DNA of 64,000 bases from JADHUC01 sp964617665 (GTDB taxonomy: Bacteria > Planctomycetota > Planctomycetia > Pirellulales > Pirellulaceae), in the NCBI GenBank assembly GCA_964617665.1, contig CAZUAH010000005.1, forward strand, positions 1 to 64,000, in the 5' to 3' direction. Below, piece by piece: positions 9,337 through 18,250 of this stretch (within the stretch, counting starts at the first letter, position 1; every line of letters begins with the position of its first letter). Below the pieces are notes generated by a model. It ran no database searches, was not told the origin of the DNA, and saw nothing but the letters and a program-made list of their open reading frames with translations. A program made the translations under genes and the position numbers.

Positions 9337-9420
9337 CGTTTAACCCGGAGCCGGAAGGCGACGGTTGCCATGAGCGGCTCGATGCGCCTCCGCCGTCGCC
9401 TTCCGGCTCCGGGTTAAACG
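9337..9420. repeat. Perfect 28-base inverted repeat, intergenic
   Basis: The arms at 9337-9364 and 9393-9420 are exact reverse complements over 28 bases; the left arm begins CGTTTAACCCGGAGCCGGAA. They enclose a 28-base loop. A weaker outer match (CTACCGCTG near 9310 and CAGCGGTAG near 9437) extends the symmetry. It lies between the stop of the PmoA-like gene and the start of the nitrilase-fold gene, both on the minus strand, and could form a transcript hairpin. There is no U-tract, so a mobile palindromic element is at least as likely as a terminator. Confidence 0.85.
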
Positions 9421-9464
9421 TGTCAGTTTCGACCAGCAGCGGTAGGCGTGATCACGCTCCGTTG

Positions 9465-10463
9465 TTACTTTGGCTTTGTCTTGGCAAACGACTCGAACTC
9501 GCCGGCGATATTCGCCTTTTCGTAATCTCCCGTGTGAAATAGAAACCGATAGCGGAACACAACGCTTTCGCCGGACGGGATTCGCATGTCGCCCGTGCCT
9601 TCCGGCTCCTTCCCGAAAGCGTGGGCGCCAAACGGATTGGCCGTGATCAGGCCATAATACCGGGCATGCCACCACGTCGGATGACGCGGATTCGACGGAT
9701 GATCGAAAATGGCGATTCCCACGACCTTCTCGTTGATAGGGCCCCAGTAGTCGACCCACTTGGCCCGTTTCCCCCAAATCTCTTTTCCTTCGATTCCCTC
9801 GCTATTGATCGCGCTTCCTTTGGCCGTGTGGTTTCCGCGTCGCTCGTCGCTTTGAAGTCGCAGCAGCGGGTGCGTGCGGATTCCCATCGTACCTTCCTTG
9901 TTGTCGCCGAACGTGACGTCCCCCTGAGGGGCTTCTAGATTGATCTGGAAGTCGATGTAGCGGCCTACCGCGGTCGTGCCGAACGTGACGATGCGAGTAT
10001 CCGAGCAAACGATCTTGCCGTCGGGGGCCACCCAGTCGCTCTTGGCCTGAATCGCGTTTCCTTCGATTTCCATTCCCGTTTGCACGATTCGACCGAACTT
10101 CTGGCCTTCCCTATGCGGATACTCTGCCCAGAACTGAACGCCGTTCACGTCGTCGTGCGTATACCACAACGACTTCTGGTGAGGATGATCGTGAGCCTCG
10201 TTGTCGATGCCCTCCTTCATTGGATAGTGGCGAGTCATCTCGATTCCGTACGGCCCGATGATTGGATAGATAATCGGTTTGGCGTGCCCCTGAAACACGT
10301 ACTCGGCAAACGGCTGGCCGTCGATCCGCACAATCGCCTTGCCATCACTCTCGGTGATGGTGACCGCTCCGTCGGCGCGAGCCTGAGACGTGGTCGCCAA
10401 GAACGCGACTGCAAAGATAGTCGCCGAAAGAAGTCCATTCCCCCTCGTCAGTCGTGAGTACAT
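9465..10463 (-). CDS. PmoA family (DUF6807) exported protein
   Basis: A 332-residue protein with a signal peptide (LLSATIFAVAFLATTSQARA). The body matches the PmoA/DUF6807 family, with YVFQGHAKPIIYPIIGPYG, the metal-site-like HPHQKSLWYTHDDVNGVQFW, GIRTHPLLRL, and DHPSNPRHPTWWHARYYGL followed by NPFG. Despite the family name there is no evidence of methane oxidation; these are beta-sandwich proteins common in planctomycete sugar-catabolism regions, with uncertain chemistry. Its neighbours are an alpha/beta hydrolase gene 102 bases upstream and the 28-base palindrome downstream. A role in processing extracellular carbohydrate derivatives is inference from context. Confidence 0.85.
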   Translation of the reverse strand: MYSRLTRGNGLLSATIFAVAFLATTSQARADGAVTITESDGKAIVRIDGQPFAEYVFQGHAKPIIYPIIGPYGIEMTRHYPMKEGIDNEAHDHPHQKSLWYTHDDVNGVQFWAEYPHREGQKFGRIVQTGMEIEGNAIQAKSDWVAPDGKIVCSDTRIVTFGTTAVGRYIDFQINLEAPQGDVTFGDNKEGTMGIRTHPLLRLQSDERRGNHTAKGSAINSEGIEGKEIWGKRAKWVDYWGPINEKVVGIAIFDHPSNPRHPTWWHARYYGLITANPFGAHAFGKEPEGTGDMRIPSGESVVFRYRFLFHTGDYEKANIAGEFESFAKTKPK

Positions 10464-10565
10464 TTGCGATTCCTCCAGGTGTTGCTGTGGTTCAGTAGTC
10501 GTTTGCGTGTTATCAGTTTCTGAACGCTCTTTTTGCAGTGGTCTATTGGCTGATCGAACTGGCGG

Positions 10566-11471
10566 CTAAGGTGCCAGTAGCTTCGCCATCAGGAAATCGT
10601 TTGCGCTGGCGTACTTCTCCGATTTTGAAACTCCGCTGATCAGCAGATGGCATTCATGTCCACAACTGTCAGCCTTCTCCTTCATTTTCACCCCATACAC
10701 GGGATGGTGAATTCCGTGCCCGGCGCTTTCGGACGGCAGTTTCATGTTGTTCCCGTACGTCATCAACAGCGGCGGATCCTCTCCATCCAGATGGTTGTAG
10801 GGCGAGAATTCAATATACAGCGCATGGTGTTTCTCGTAGTTCTTCAGCGCGCCTTCGATGGTTGGCTCGCCCACCGCCATGTTGATCATGCGGTGTTTCA
10901 AGACGTTTGGTCCCAGCCATCCTTCGATCACTTTGGGGTCGATCGACGTCTGGCCGCCTGCGACCGCAGCGGCCGTCACTCGAGTCGACTCTCTGCACAC
11001 CGGGTCTTCCGATGTTGGATCTGCCAGGTCGTCGTGCAGCAGGATCCACATCGACGTGCAAGCACCCGCACTGCCACCGGTCAATGCGATGCGCGTTTTA
11101 TTGATGTTCCATTCGTCGGCCTTCGATCGGATGAACTGAATGGCCCGCGCTGCATCATGAACCGGGGCCGGCAGCGGAGCCTGTCCGGTCAGGCGGTAGT
11201 TGATTGCAGCGTACGAAATTCCTTTTTCCAAGAAGGGCCGGAATCTCTCCGGAGACTGCTTCTTATCGCCACCGGTCCAACCGCCTCCGTGAATGTAAAC
11301 GAGCAACGGGCGCGGTCCGTCGCCTTCGGCCTTCCAGAAATCCAGTACATTCATCTTGTCCGGTCCGTAGGACACCTCGGCGCAGGTGGGAACGAGCGGC
11401 TTGGCGTCTTCGGCTGCAAGTGCTGCTCCGGTGGTCAACAGAATGAACAACGCGATGAGCAAAGCTCTCAT
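10566..11471 (-). CDS. Alpha/beta hydrolase, BD-FAE/esterase-like, exported
   Basis: About 301 residues from the ATG at 11471. It opens with a signal peptide (MRALLIALFILLTTGAALAA) and has GGAG about nine bases upstream; the in-frame TTG 12 bases earlier is less likely. The oxyanion motif HGGGW is at about 61-65. The nucleophile elbow GGSAGA places the catalytic Ser near 134, and PPLLMTYG near the C-terminus is where the acid is expected. This is the fold of carboxylesterases of the bifunctional feruloyl/acetyl-xylan esterase-like group. It lies 48 bases after the metallophosphoesterase gene. An ester-removing role on plant or algal polymers fits the context but is not shown. Confidence 0.85.
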   Translation of the reverse strand: MRALLIALFILLTTGAALAAEDAKPLVPTCAEVSYGPDKMNVLDFWKAEGDGPRPLLVYIHGGGWTGGDKKQSPERFRPFLEKGISYAAINYRLTGQAPLPAPVHDAARAIQFIRSKADEWNINKTRIALTGGSAGACTSMWILLHDDLADPTSEDPVCRESTRVTAAAVAGGQTSIDPKVIEGWLGPNVLKHRMINMAVGEPTIEGALKNYEKHHALYIEFSPYNHLDGEDPPLLMTYGNNMKLPSESAGHGIHHPVYGVKMKEKADSCGHECHLLISGVSKSEKYASANDFLMAKLLAP

Positions 11472-11519
11472 GAGGGTCTCCAATCTGATACAAGGGTGCA
11501 GTTATCAAAGTTCGTGTCG

Positions 11520-12506
11520 TTACTCTTCAGATAGTCTTTTCTCATCGACGCCGACGGGTTTCATTTCGTAAGGAAGCGTGAACGCATGCGGCGGATCTTT
11601 CTTGTATTCGTCCAAGAGCGGCGAGTACGCCTTGACGTAGATCTTGTTCTCGGACGGGGCAAAACGAAGAGTTCTCAACCAACCGTTGCCGCCGTTGGGA
11701 AGGCCCTGATAGTCCACCAGCATTTCGTGGACGGGCCGCCCGGCGTCGTTCTCGCTGGTCTGCGTCGCCACGCCAAGCACGTGACCACTTACGACCAAGA
11801 AGATGTTCGCGTGCTTGCGCACGAACTTCTCCCAGACATCCTGGCCAGAGTTGCCCGCAAGGCCGTAGCTCGTTCCACATGCGGTATCTCGTCCGTTGGG
11901 CCGCATGTAGCAGTGCGTGACGACGATCACACGGCGATCCGGATGCGATGCGACGACCTTGTCGGCCCACATGAGTGTCTCGTCTCGGGCGGCATATTCG
12001 AGGCCGAGGACCATAAAGTTCATCCCCGCCGCTTCAAAGAGACAGTAGTTGCTGTCGTTCGTGTCGCCCATGTGACCGCCGTACCAGGGATACTTTTCAA
12101 ATCGGGCAGGCGAGAAATACATATTGTAGAGCCGCGTGTTGCGGAGGAGCTTCTTGTTGACGTACTCCATGTCGTGATTACCCGGCACAAGGCTGTATGG
12201 AACCACGCCGTCAAGGATCTTATGAGCCCGATCGGCCGCTTTCCATTCCTCCTCAACGTTGTTGTAGTTCTGGACGATGTCGCCAAGATGAACAACGAAT
12301 TTGATGTTGTCGGCCTTCGACCGGTTCTTGATCCACTGAGTTTGCGACAGGTACGTAGCTGGATACGTCTGCGAGTAAAACTGAGTGTCGGGCAGAACCA
12401 CGACCATGAAATCGGATCGCTCTTCCGCCATCGAAACGTTGACCACAAAAAGGAATCCGATAACGGCGGCAGGCAGCAAAGTGCACAGAGATCGTCTGGA
12501 TGGCAT
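11520..12506 (-). CDS. Calcineurin-like metallophosphoesterase, exported
   Basis: About 328 residues from the ATG at 12506, which follows an AGGAAGAA ribosome-binding site and starts the signal peptide (LCTLLPAAVIGFLFVVNVSMA). Binuclear metal-site motifs appear in order: LPDTQFYS, HLGDIVQNYN, PGNHDMEY, VTHCYM and SGHVLG. The D-x-H first motif is replaced by DTQ, as is usual in the PDTQFYS subgroup. The family includes phosphomonoesterases, phosphodiesterases and nucleotidases; the substrate is not predictable. It sits between a beta-helix protein gene (93 bases upstream) and an esterase gene, all on the minus strand. Confidence 0.88.
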   Translation of the reverse strand: MPSRRSLCTLLPAAVIGFLFVVNVSMAEERSDFMVVVLPDTQFYSQTYPATYLSQTQWIKNRSKADNIKFVVHLGDIVQNYNNVEEEWKAADRAHKILDGVVPYSLVPGNHDMEYVNKKLLRNTRLYNMYFSPARFEKYPWYGGHMGDTNDSNYCLFEAAGMNFMVLGLEYAARDETLMWADKVVASHPDRRVIVVTHCYMRPNGRDTACGTSYGLAGNSGQDVWEKFVRKHANIFLVVSGHVLGVATQTSENDAGRPVHEMLVDYQGLPNGGNGWLRTLRFAPSENKIYVKAYSPLLDEYKKDPPHAFTLPYEMKPVGVDEKRLSEE

Positions 12507-12599
12507 GATGTTCTTCCTGGGGCGTGATGAAACGGAAATAACCCTAGATGCTACTTCCAAAGCCGGAGCTTGGGAATCAGATCCTCGACCAAGTCGTCA

Positions 12600-14630
12600 T
12601 CATTGTACAGGCTTCAAAAGCGAATTGGGGTCACTGGTGAGAAACGGCGGGATTCCCTGCAACTCCACGTAGAAGTCCTCCATTCCCGTTCCTTCGGGCT
12701 TCGCGAAGCGCACCTTCCAAGCTCTTGCGGTCTGCGCGGGCGTCGGGCTGGCGACGAACTGCTCCGGCGCCGTGATCACCGAATCCTCCCACACCTTGTT
12801 TCCCTTCGGATCGAAGATCGTCGCGGCGACGGCTTCGCCTTGGCCTTCTCCGTAGATCTTCACGCCGAACTCCTTCGTCCCGGTCGGCACGCAGAAATAG
12901 AGGTCGCCTCTGGCCCCAATGAACCAGATGGCCTTGTCTTCGCCGGAGACGCACGCCGGCCGATTGCACGAGCTCATCGCCAGTTTGTTCGAGCCAACAT
13001 CGAACAGAATTCGGTACAATCCAGTCTCGGCCGCCCTGAATCGCAGCATCGCTTCTTCGAGGAACGGGACTTCGCCCACTGACAGCTTCTCCCCCGATGG
13101 CGACAGCGCCGTGATCCGCGCCGTCCGGCCGCCGTATTTGCCCACTTGCATGTGGCGCAATGCGAACGCGACTTCGTCGCCAGTGCGGGCGTAGATCACA
13201 AACTTGCCATTCTTGCGTAAGGTGAAGGGGCGGAGAGTCAGTTTCTCTGGCGTCAGATCCCCCGCGAGGGGCTCGAATCGCACGTTTCGCGTGTCGTACT
13301 TGGGGAAACGTTTCAGGATCTTCCCGCTGTGGATGCTCTGAAGCCATTCGGGAGTGAATGTGTGAACGGTTTCCGTACCGTCACGGCGAACCTTCAATGT
13401 GCCGGTTACGTCGACCAGACACAGGCCTCGAGCCCAATCTTCATATTTCATGATCGGACGCTTGACCGTGTCTTCCAGGATGCAATCGCGGAACTCGACT
13501 CCGCCCACGTCTTCCATATTTCCGGCACGTGTCCTGTACTGAATGGCGGGCGTCTCCGGAGTGTCATTGTGCGGATTGATGATACGGCAATTGACAAATC
13601 GGAGCCGGCAACCTGAAGCGGGCTTCCCGCGGATCGCAATCCCGGGGCCGTTGCCGTCGGCAAAGGTGCAATCTACGAACTCGGCCAGACCTGCAAGAGG
13701 TCCGTCGGGGCCTTCGTTGTTTGACGTGAAGCTGAAGGGTACACGGTTCGACCCGCGGGCAATGCAGTTCTCCAGACGCAGCGAAAGCGGTGCGGACTTG
13801 CCCGTGAGATTCGGCAGATAGAAGACGTAGCCGCAGCCCTGGTTGTTCTCGGACACGCAATTGCGCATCACGCAATTCACGATCCGCTCGGACGCATGAT
13901 TCGGCTCGAAGTCGATGCCCGCGGCAGGCGGTGTGCCGGCCGTATTCTTCATGATCGTGTCCTCGATCAGCAGGTTCTCGGCAGTGATCACGCTGATGCC
14001 CTGACGGTAGTTGCCGTCGCACACGACATCCTTGATGTGCACGTCCTTGTTCGTGACGCCACGTTTTGATGTACCCAGGTAGATCCCGTCTCCGCCGCTT
14101 TCGGCCAACGTCAGGCCGTGGATCTTGATCTTCGCGCTGCTCTTGATGTTGATCACATGTCGCCACTCCGCCTTCTTGTAAGGCGGGTTGTCGTAGTCTT
14201 TGCGATGCATTCGCAGGACAGCCCCGTAGCCGACCAGCGACACGTTCTGTTTCAGGCTGATATTGAACAGAGAAGCGTTCGTGGCATGGAATTCGTCCTT
14301 CTTCGCCTCGACCACTGCTCCCTTCTCGAAGAAGATCTCCTGATCGCTGGCCAAGTTGATCGGCCGGACGATCCACGGGCGGCCCATGTTTTCGACGATT
14401 ACGCGTTTGGCCCCGGAATCGACGGCCGCCTGCAGCGCATCGGTCGAGTCGGCCGCTTCGAATCCCCACCAAGACGCCTTGGCCTCGGTTATCTCGCCAG
14501 CCTTCACTTTGGCAATCGCATCCGCATCGACCTCGGCCGCCGAAACGGCCGGGACGACGTGCAGCACAGCCAAGAATAGCGGGATGGCCCACAAAACGCT
14601 TAAGTGCCAGGACGACCTTCGATTTGGCAT
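12600..14630 (-). CDS. Right-handed parallel beta-helix protein, exported
   Basis: About 676 residues from the ATG at 14630, which has GGAGAATGAG immediately upstream and begins a signal peptide (LSVLWAIPLFLAVLHVVPAVSA). A pectate-lyase-like N-terminal cap (STDALQAAVDSGAKRVIVEN) leads into beta-helix coils with asparagine ladders and repeats such as IHGLTLAESGGDGIYLGTS, VVCDGNYRQGISVITAENL and VMRNCVSENNQGCGYVFYL. A beta-rich C-terminal part from about residue 460 looks like a separate accessory domain. Such helices bind or cleave acidic polysaccharides (lyases, hydrolases or epimerases). I cannot point to catalytic residues, so lyase activity is possible but not claimed. Confidence 0.8.
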   Translation of the reverse strand: MPNRRSSWHLSVLWAIPLFLAVLHVVPAVSAAEVDADAIAKVKAGEITEAKASWWGFEAADSTDALQAAVDSGAKRVIVENMGRPWIVRPINLASDQEIFFEKGAVVEAKKDEFHATNASLFNISLKQNVSLVGYGAVLRMHRKDYDNPPYKKAEWRHVINIKSSAKIKIHGLTLAESGGDGIYLGTSKRGVTNKDVHIKDVVCDGNYRQGISVITAENLLIEDTIMKNTAGTPPAAGIDFEPNHASERIVNCVMRNCVSENNQGCGYVFYLPNLTGKSAPLSLRLENCIARGSNRVPFSFTSNNEGPDGPLAGLAEFVDCTFADGNGPGIAIRGKPASGCRLRFVNCRIINPHNDTPETPAIQYRTRAGNMEDVGGVEFRDCILEDTVKRPIMKYEDWARGLCLVDVTGTLKVRRDGTETVHTFTPEWLQSIHSGKILKRFPKYDTRNVRFEPLAGDLTPEKLTLRPFTLRKNGKFVIYARTGDEVAFALRHMQVGKYGGRTARITALSPSGEKLSVGEVPFLEEAMLRFRAAETGLYRILFDVGSNKLAMSSCNRPACVSGEDKAIWFIGARGDLYFCVPTGTKEFGVKIYGEGQGEAVAATIFDPKGNKVWEDSVITAPEQFVASPTPAQTARAWKVRFAKPEGTGMEDFYVELQGIPPFLTSDPNSLLKPVQ

Positions 14631-14972
14631 CTCATTCTCCTTCAACGGAATTGCCGGCTTCATTTGGCGAACATCGGCGGCCTGTTATGATGGCATCTTC
14701 GATGATCATAACATTTGCACTGCCGATACGCGCTACTATCATGGAAATCAGAGACGATCTTGCGCGGGGACGGACTTGGTGTCTCCAACTCGACTGATCG
14801 CCTCGACGAGAGATGGTCCAGAAACGGGAGGGCGAGGCTCCTGCCGAGCCGCGCGTTGACATCAATACTCCGGCTCAGCAGGAGCTTCGCCCTCCCAAAA
14901 CCCCGACTAGAAACGGCCTCAACGACCTTTTCGTCATCGGGAAGACGGTTCACAATCCCAGAGGACTAGACA
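14631..14972. other. Divergent intergenic region with one palindromic repeat
   Basis: This 342-base gap lies between two divergent exported-protein genes and must contain their promoters. The only clear structure is the imperfect inverted repeat at 14826-14896. No small gene with a ribosome-binding site is evident. Confidence 0.5.
14826..14896. repeat. 26-base imperfect inverted repeat (double-hairpin type)
   Basis: The left arm at 14826-14851 starts GGGAGGGCGAGGCTCCTGCC and the right arm at 14871-14896 is its reverse complement with two mismatches. Each arm can also fold on itself (GGCTC with GAGCC). This two-hairpin plan recurs at other intergenic repeats in the window and suggests a REP-like mobile palindrome rather than a regulatory site. 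Confidence 0.8.
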
Positions 14973-16622
14973 ATGAAGTTCCGCTATGCAACGCACATCC
15001 TGACCGTAGCGTTGTGCCTGTTGTGGGGCCTTACCGCCGCGTCGGCTGCCGCGTCTCGCGGCGGTCTGGTCGCGCATTATCGGCTTGCGAGCGACGCCAG
15101 GGATTCATCCGGTCGCGGCAACCACGGGATCGTCCACGGTGTCACGTTCGACGCTGGACAAGACGCCTCGTTCGACGGCATCGACGACTACATTGAAGTG
15201 CCCCACTCCAAGTCACTTGCCCTCGGTACCAATGACTTCTCCGTTGCCGTTTGGGTCCATACCGCGGCCGCACTCGACGACACGCTCGGCGACATCCTCA
15301 GTAAGTACGACCCGGCAATTCGCACGGGCACGACACTCAGTATCATGAATTACTCGGGGGTTGCCTCGGCCCAACCAAACCATCGGAATCTCTTCTTTGG
15401 CATCGACTCCGCAAGGATCGACTACGAATGGTTCGACTGCGGCCGCCCCGGCGAGGCGCTCAGTATTTTCGCCATGGCCGTATACGACGGAAAACTGTAC
15501 GTCGGCACGTTCGAGGCCGGGCACGACAAGGTTGGCCACGTCTATCGGTACGAGGGCGGTACCAAATGGGTCGACTGCGGATGCCCAAACGAGTGCAACA
15601 TGATACCCGCGTTGGCTGTCTACAAAGGAAAGCTGTTCGCCGGCGGCACGCGACGTAACGTAGTTCACGACGGGATGTCGACCTTGCCCAATCAGAACCC
15701 AGGCGGAAAGGTCTATAGCTACGAAGGGGGCACCACGTGGACCGATTGCGGCCAGCTCGGCGAGGCGGATACGTTTTTTTCGCTAACGGTGTTCGATGGG
15801 AAACTGTACGGCAGTACGATGTATTGGCCCGCCAAAGGACTGTACCGTTACGACGGCGGCAAGAAATGGACGTTCTGCGGCAACCCTGGCCAGCGAGTCG
15901 GTGTATTGGGTGTCTACAACGGTCACCTGTACGCAACCAGCTTCGACGGTGGCGGCTTTTTTCGCTACGACGGCGGGACCGATTGGACGCGTCTGAAATC
16001 CATCCCCGAGACCACGCAGACCTACTCGATCGCCGTCCACCAAGGCAAGATGTGTGTCGGCACGTGGCCCAACGGCTTGGTCTATCGGTACGACGGACCG
16101 GAGAGCTGGACCTGCTTGGGCCGGCTGGGCGACGAGACCGAAATCGAGGGCATGGTCGTCTACAACGGAAAGCTGTTCGCCGGGACGCTCCCGTTGGCAA
16201 GAGTCTATCGTTACGACGGCGATGCCACCTGGAACTACACGGGAAATCTCGACCTGACCCCGAACGCCAAGTACCGACGAGTTTGGCCGCTGGCCGTGTT
16301 CCAGGGAAGACTATTCGCCGGGACTCTCCCGTCAGGACACATCTTCTCACTGGAAGCCGGCAAATGCGTCACCCACGACAGCGAGCTGCAGCCCGGCTGG
16401 CGACACATTGCGGCCGTCAAGCAAGCCGGTCTGCTCAAGCTTTACGTCGACGGGAGGCTCGTTGCCCAATCGTCGGCCTTCAACCCACGAGACTACGACC
16501 TGTCCAACACCCAACCGCTGAAAATCGGGTTCGGCCAGCACGATTACTTCAACGGCAAGATGAAGGATCTCCGTATCTACAACCGGGCGTTGGGCGAAGC
16601 CGAGATCCGTGAGCTAGAATAG
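14973..16622 (+). CDS. LamG-domain protein with a seven-repeat propeller inserted in it
   Basis: A 549-residue exported protein with signal peptide MKFRYATHILTVALCLLWGL and cleavage near AASAA. Residues about 28-140 are the first half of a LamG/concanavalin-like domain (GGLVAHYRLASDARDSSG, ASFDGIDDYIEVP, FSVAVWVHT). Residues about 475-549 are its second half (GWRHIAAV, LKLYVDGRLVAQ, DYFNGKMKDLRIYNRAL). Between them lie seven repeats of about 45 residues with the pattern WxxCGxxG...VYxGKLYxGT...VYRYDGG. Seven repeats fit a complete kelch-like propeller. The halves only make one LamG fold if joined, so the propeller appears to be inserted within it. Carbohydrate binding is likely from the LamG part. 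A DNA remnant matching the last repeat occurs at 21588. Confidence 0.85.
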   Translation: MKFRYATHILTVALCLLWGLTAASAAASRGGLVAHYRLASDARDSSGRGNHGIVHGVTFDAGQDASFDGIDDYIEVPHSKSLALGTNDFSVAVWVHTAAALDDTLGDILSKYDPAIRTGTTLSIMNYSGVASAQPNHRNLFFGIDSARIDYEWFDCGRPGEALSIFAMAVYDGKLYVGTFEAGHDKVGHVYRYEGGTKWVDCGCPNECNMIPALAVYKGKLFAGGTRRNVVHDGMSTLPNQNPGGKVYSYEGGTTWTDCGQLGEADTFFSLTVFDGKLYGSTMYWPAKGLYRYDGGKKWTFCGNPGQRVGVLGVYNGHLYATSFDGGGFFRYDGGTDWTRLKSIPETTQTYSIAVHQGKMCVGTWPNGLVYRYDGPESWTCLGRLGDETEIEGMVVYNGKLFAGTLPLARVYRYDGDATWNYTGNLDLTPNAKYRRVWPLAVFQGRLFAGTLPSGHIFSLEAGKCVTHDSELQPGWRHIAAVKQAGLLKLYVDGRLVAQSSAFNPRDYDLSNTQPLKIGFGQHDYFNGKMKDLRIYNRALGEAEIRELE

Positions 16623-16812
16623 AAGCTCGGCAACTAGCCGCTCGAACTCGATGCAAGCGACCTATCGGCATTGAATACGCTCTGACGTAGTTACTGTAGG
16701 CCGCCCCCCCCAGGAATAGCCCTGCGTTTGCTCTTTCTAGCCTCCCGTGTTAGTCTTGCATTAGCGTTATACCTATCCCTTCATCCTATTTTCCTACAGC
16801 AAAGGTAAGGTC
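16623..16812 (+). promoter_or_regulatory. Leader region of the DUF1559 gene
   Basis: A 190-base gap ahead of the pseudopilin gene. It contains an AT-richer stretch around 16755-16800 (TTGCATTAGCGTTATACC and TTCATCCTATTTTCC) unlike the GC-rich surroundings, where a promoter is most likely. No spacing-correct -35/-10 pair can be named with confidence. The ribosome-binding site AAAGGTAAGG lies just before the ATG at 16813. Confidence 0.35.
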
Positions 16813-17736
16813 ATGAGCCAACGACACCTGTCCAAGACAGGCTTCACGCTGGTCGAGCTGCTAGTGGTGATTGCCATTATTGGCATTTTGGTCGCTCTAT
16901 TGCTGCCGGCTATTCAGGCCGCCCGCGAGGCAGCCAGACGATCCGAGTGCCTTAACAACCTCAAACAAATCGGCGTGGCGATGCATAACTACCACGATAC
17001 TTTCAAGGTCTATCCGTACGGCTACATTGAATCGCCAACAACACTCCACAGGCGAACCACATGGTTTCAGGAAATCTGGCCGTTCGTCGAGCAGGGCGCG
17101 CTGTACGACCTGTACATGGAAGACACCCGGCTTTGGGTGATGGATGTAGATCCAGCGGTGAGGGATCAGGACATTGAGGCGTTCCAGTGCCCCTCGGATG
17201 GTAACCAGCCCGCGAAGGGCGCAAGCGGGGGATTCCGCAGCGGCGCCTCAGGATTCCAGGGAAGCTACGTCGTGTGCAGCGGCAAAGGCATCATGTATTA
17301 TGGCACCGCTGATCTCGGTGGAATGTTCTACCGCCGTTCCCGTATCACGTTCGCAGACATCCTCGATGGGACCTCCAACACGCTCATGGCAAGTGAAGGC
17401 ATCGTCCGCGGCACCGCTACCGGCGGGTGGGGAGGAGCTGGCGGCTACTGGGGCGGTGCTCCCCACGGCGGCTACGGTTTCACCACCCTCGAAACCCCCA
17501 ACAGTCCGATAGCCGACCGCGTCTACTCATGCAAGAGCACGACTTGGCCCAACGCGCCGTGCGCATCCACTGGCGGCACCAACGACCATCGAAATTTCGC
17601 CCGAAGTTATCACCCAGGCGGCGTGAACGCCGTGTTGGCTGACGCTTCCGTGCGGTTTATCACCGACTCGATCAACCTGGGCACTTATCGGGCCCTGGGC
17701 ACGCGGCACGGAGGGGAACCTCCAGCGCAGTACTAG
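16813..17736 (+). CDS. DUF1559 family pseudopilin-like protein
   Basis: A 307-residue protein typical of planctomycetes. The N-terminus is a type IV pilin/type II secretion prepilin leader: the short basic segment, then GFTLVELLVVIAIIGILVAL, with cleavage and N-methylation expected between Gly and Phe. It continues into LLPAIQAAREAARRSECLNN. The C-terminal signature of the DUF1559 family appears as YHPGGVNAVLADASVRF. The family is greatly expanded in planctomycetes, and its members are thought to be pseudopilin-like cell-surface proteins, with individual roles mostly unknown. It is followed by a lipoprotein, a TPR protein and a CRTAC1 protein, a gene order often seen together in this phylum. 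Confidence 0.95.
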   Translation: MSQRHLSKTGFTLVELLVVIAIIGILVALLLPAIQAAREAARRSECLNNLKQIGVAMHNYHDTFKVYPYGYIESPTTLHRRTTWFQEIWPFVEQGALYDLYMEDTRLWVMDVDPAVRDQDIEAFQCPSDGNQPAKGASGGFRSGASGFQGSYVVCSGKGIMYYGTADLGGMFYRRSRITFADILDGTSNTLMASEGIVRGTATGGWGGAGGYWGGAPHGGYGFTTLETPNSPIADRVYSCKSTTWPNAPCASTGGTNDHRNFARSYHPGGVNAVLADASVRFITDSINLGTYRALGTRHGGEPPAQY

Positions 17737-17836
17737 ATCTGCTGTTGCGCGCGGCGGGAGAACTCGATTGGGGGCACGACCAGCGTTTTCCCGCGTTTCG
17801 CTTTGATTTGCCCCAATGAATGAAAGGCCTGACTCT

Positions 17837-18250
17837 ATGAATAGCCCAAAAGTAGTCTTCGTAATCATTGCGCTCGCACTGTTGGTAACTCTCGGCTGCG
17901 GATCGAGCAGCGGGCCAGAGACAATCGTAGTCTCGGGAAACGTGACGTTCGACGGAGCACCTGTTCCCAGCGGCGAAATCATCTTCAGGGACACTGCAGA
18001 ACAAGTACGGAGTTGCGGTGGGCCAATCACCGACGGCAAGTATTCCTTCGAGGCGTCACCCGGCAGCAAGAGAGTCGAAATTACGGCAATTCGCGAAATC
18101 CCCGGAGAAACGGTCGAGGCCAATCCAGGTGAAATCACCGCCGCAACGGAGATGTACGTTCCGGCCATATACAACGACCAGACAACTCTGACGGCCGAGG
18201 TGTCAGAATCCGAAACCGAATTCAATTTTCCCTTGGAAGGTGGCAACTAG
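17837..18250 (+). CDS. Small lipoprotein with a carboxypeptidase-regulatory-like fold
   Basis: About 137 residues from the ATG at 17837, which has GAAAGG nine bases upstream; an ATG 21 bases earlier lacks one. The N-terminus is a lipoprotein signal with lipobox LVTLGC, so the mature protein starts at Cys and is membrane-anchored. The rest resembles the beta-sandwich transthyretin/carboxypeptidase-regulatory proteins that commonly follow DUF1559 genes in planctomycetes: VVSGNVTFDGAPVPSGEIIF, ITDGKYSFEASPG, VPAIYNDQTTLTAEV. Its role is unknown. The gap of 100 bases after the pseudopilin gene suggests the two are functionally linked. Confidence 0.85.
   Translation: MNSPKVVFVIIALALLVTLGCGSSSGPETIVVSGNVTFDGAPVPSGEIIFRDTAEQVRSCGGPITDGKYSFEASPGSKRVEITAIREIPGETVEANPGEITAATEMYVPAIYNDQTTLTAEVSESETEFNFPLEGGN

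Noticed and set aside
9465..10463. Methane monooxygenase subunit PmoA
   Set aside because: The family is only named after PmoA; the protein is an exported soluble beta-sandwich with no membrane helices of particulate methane monooxygenase and no pmoB or pmoC nearby.
11586..12527. Plus-strand open frame of 313 codons over the metallophosphoesterase
   Set aside because: Antisense to the conserved metal-binding motifs; no similarity.
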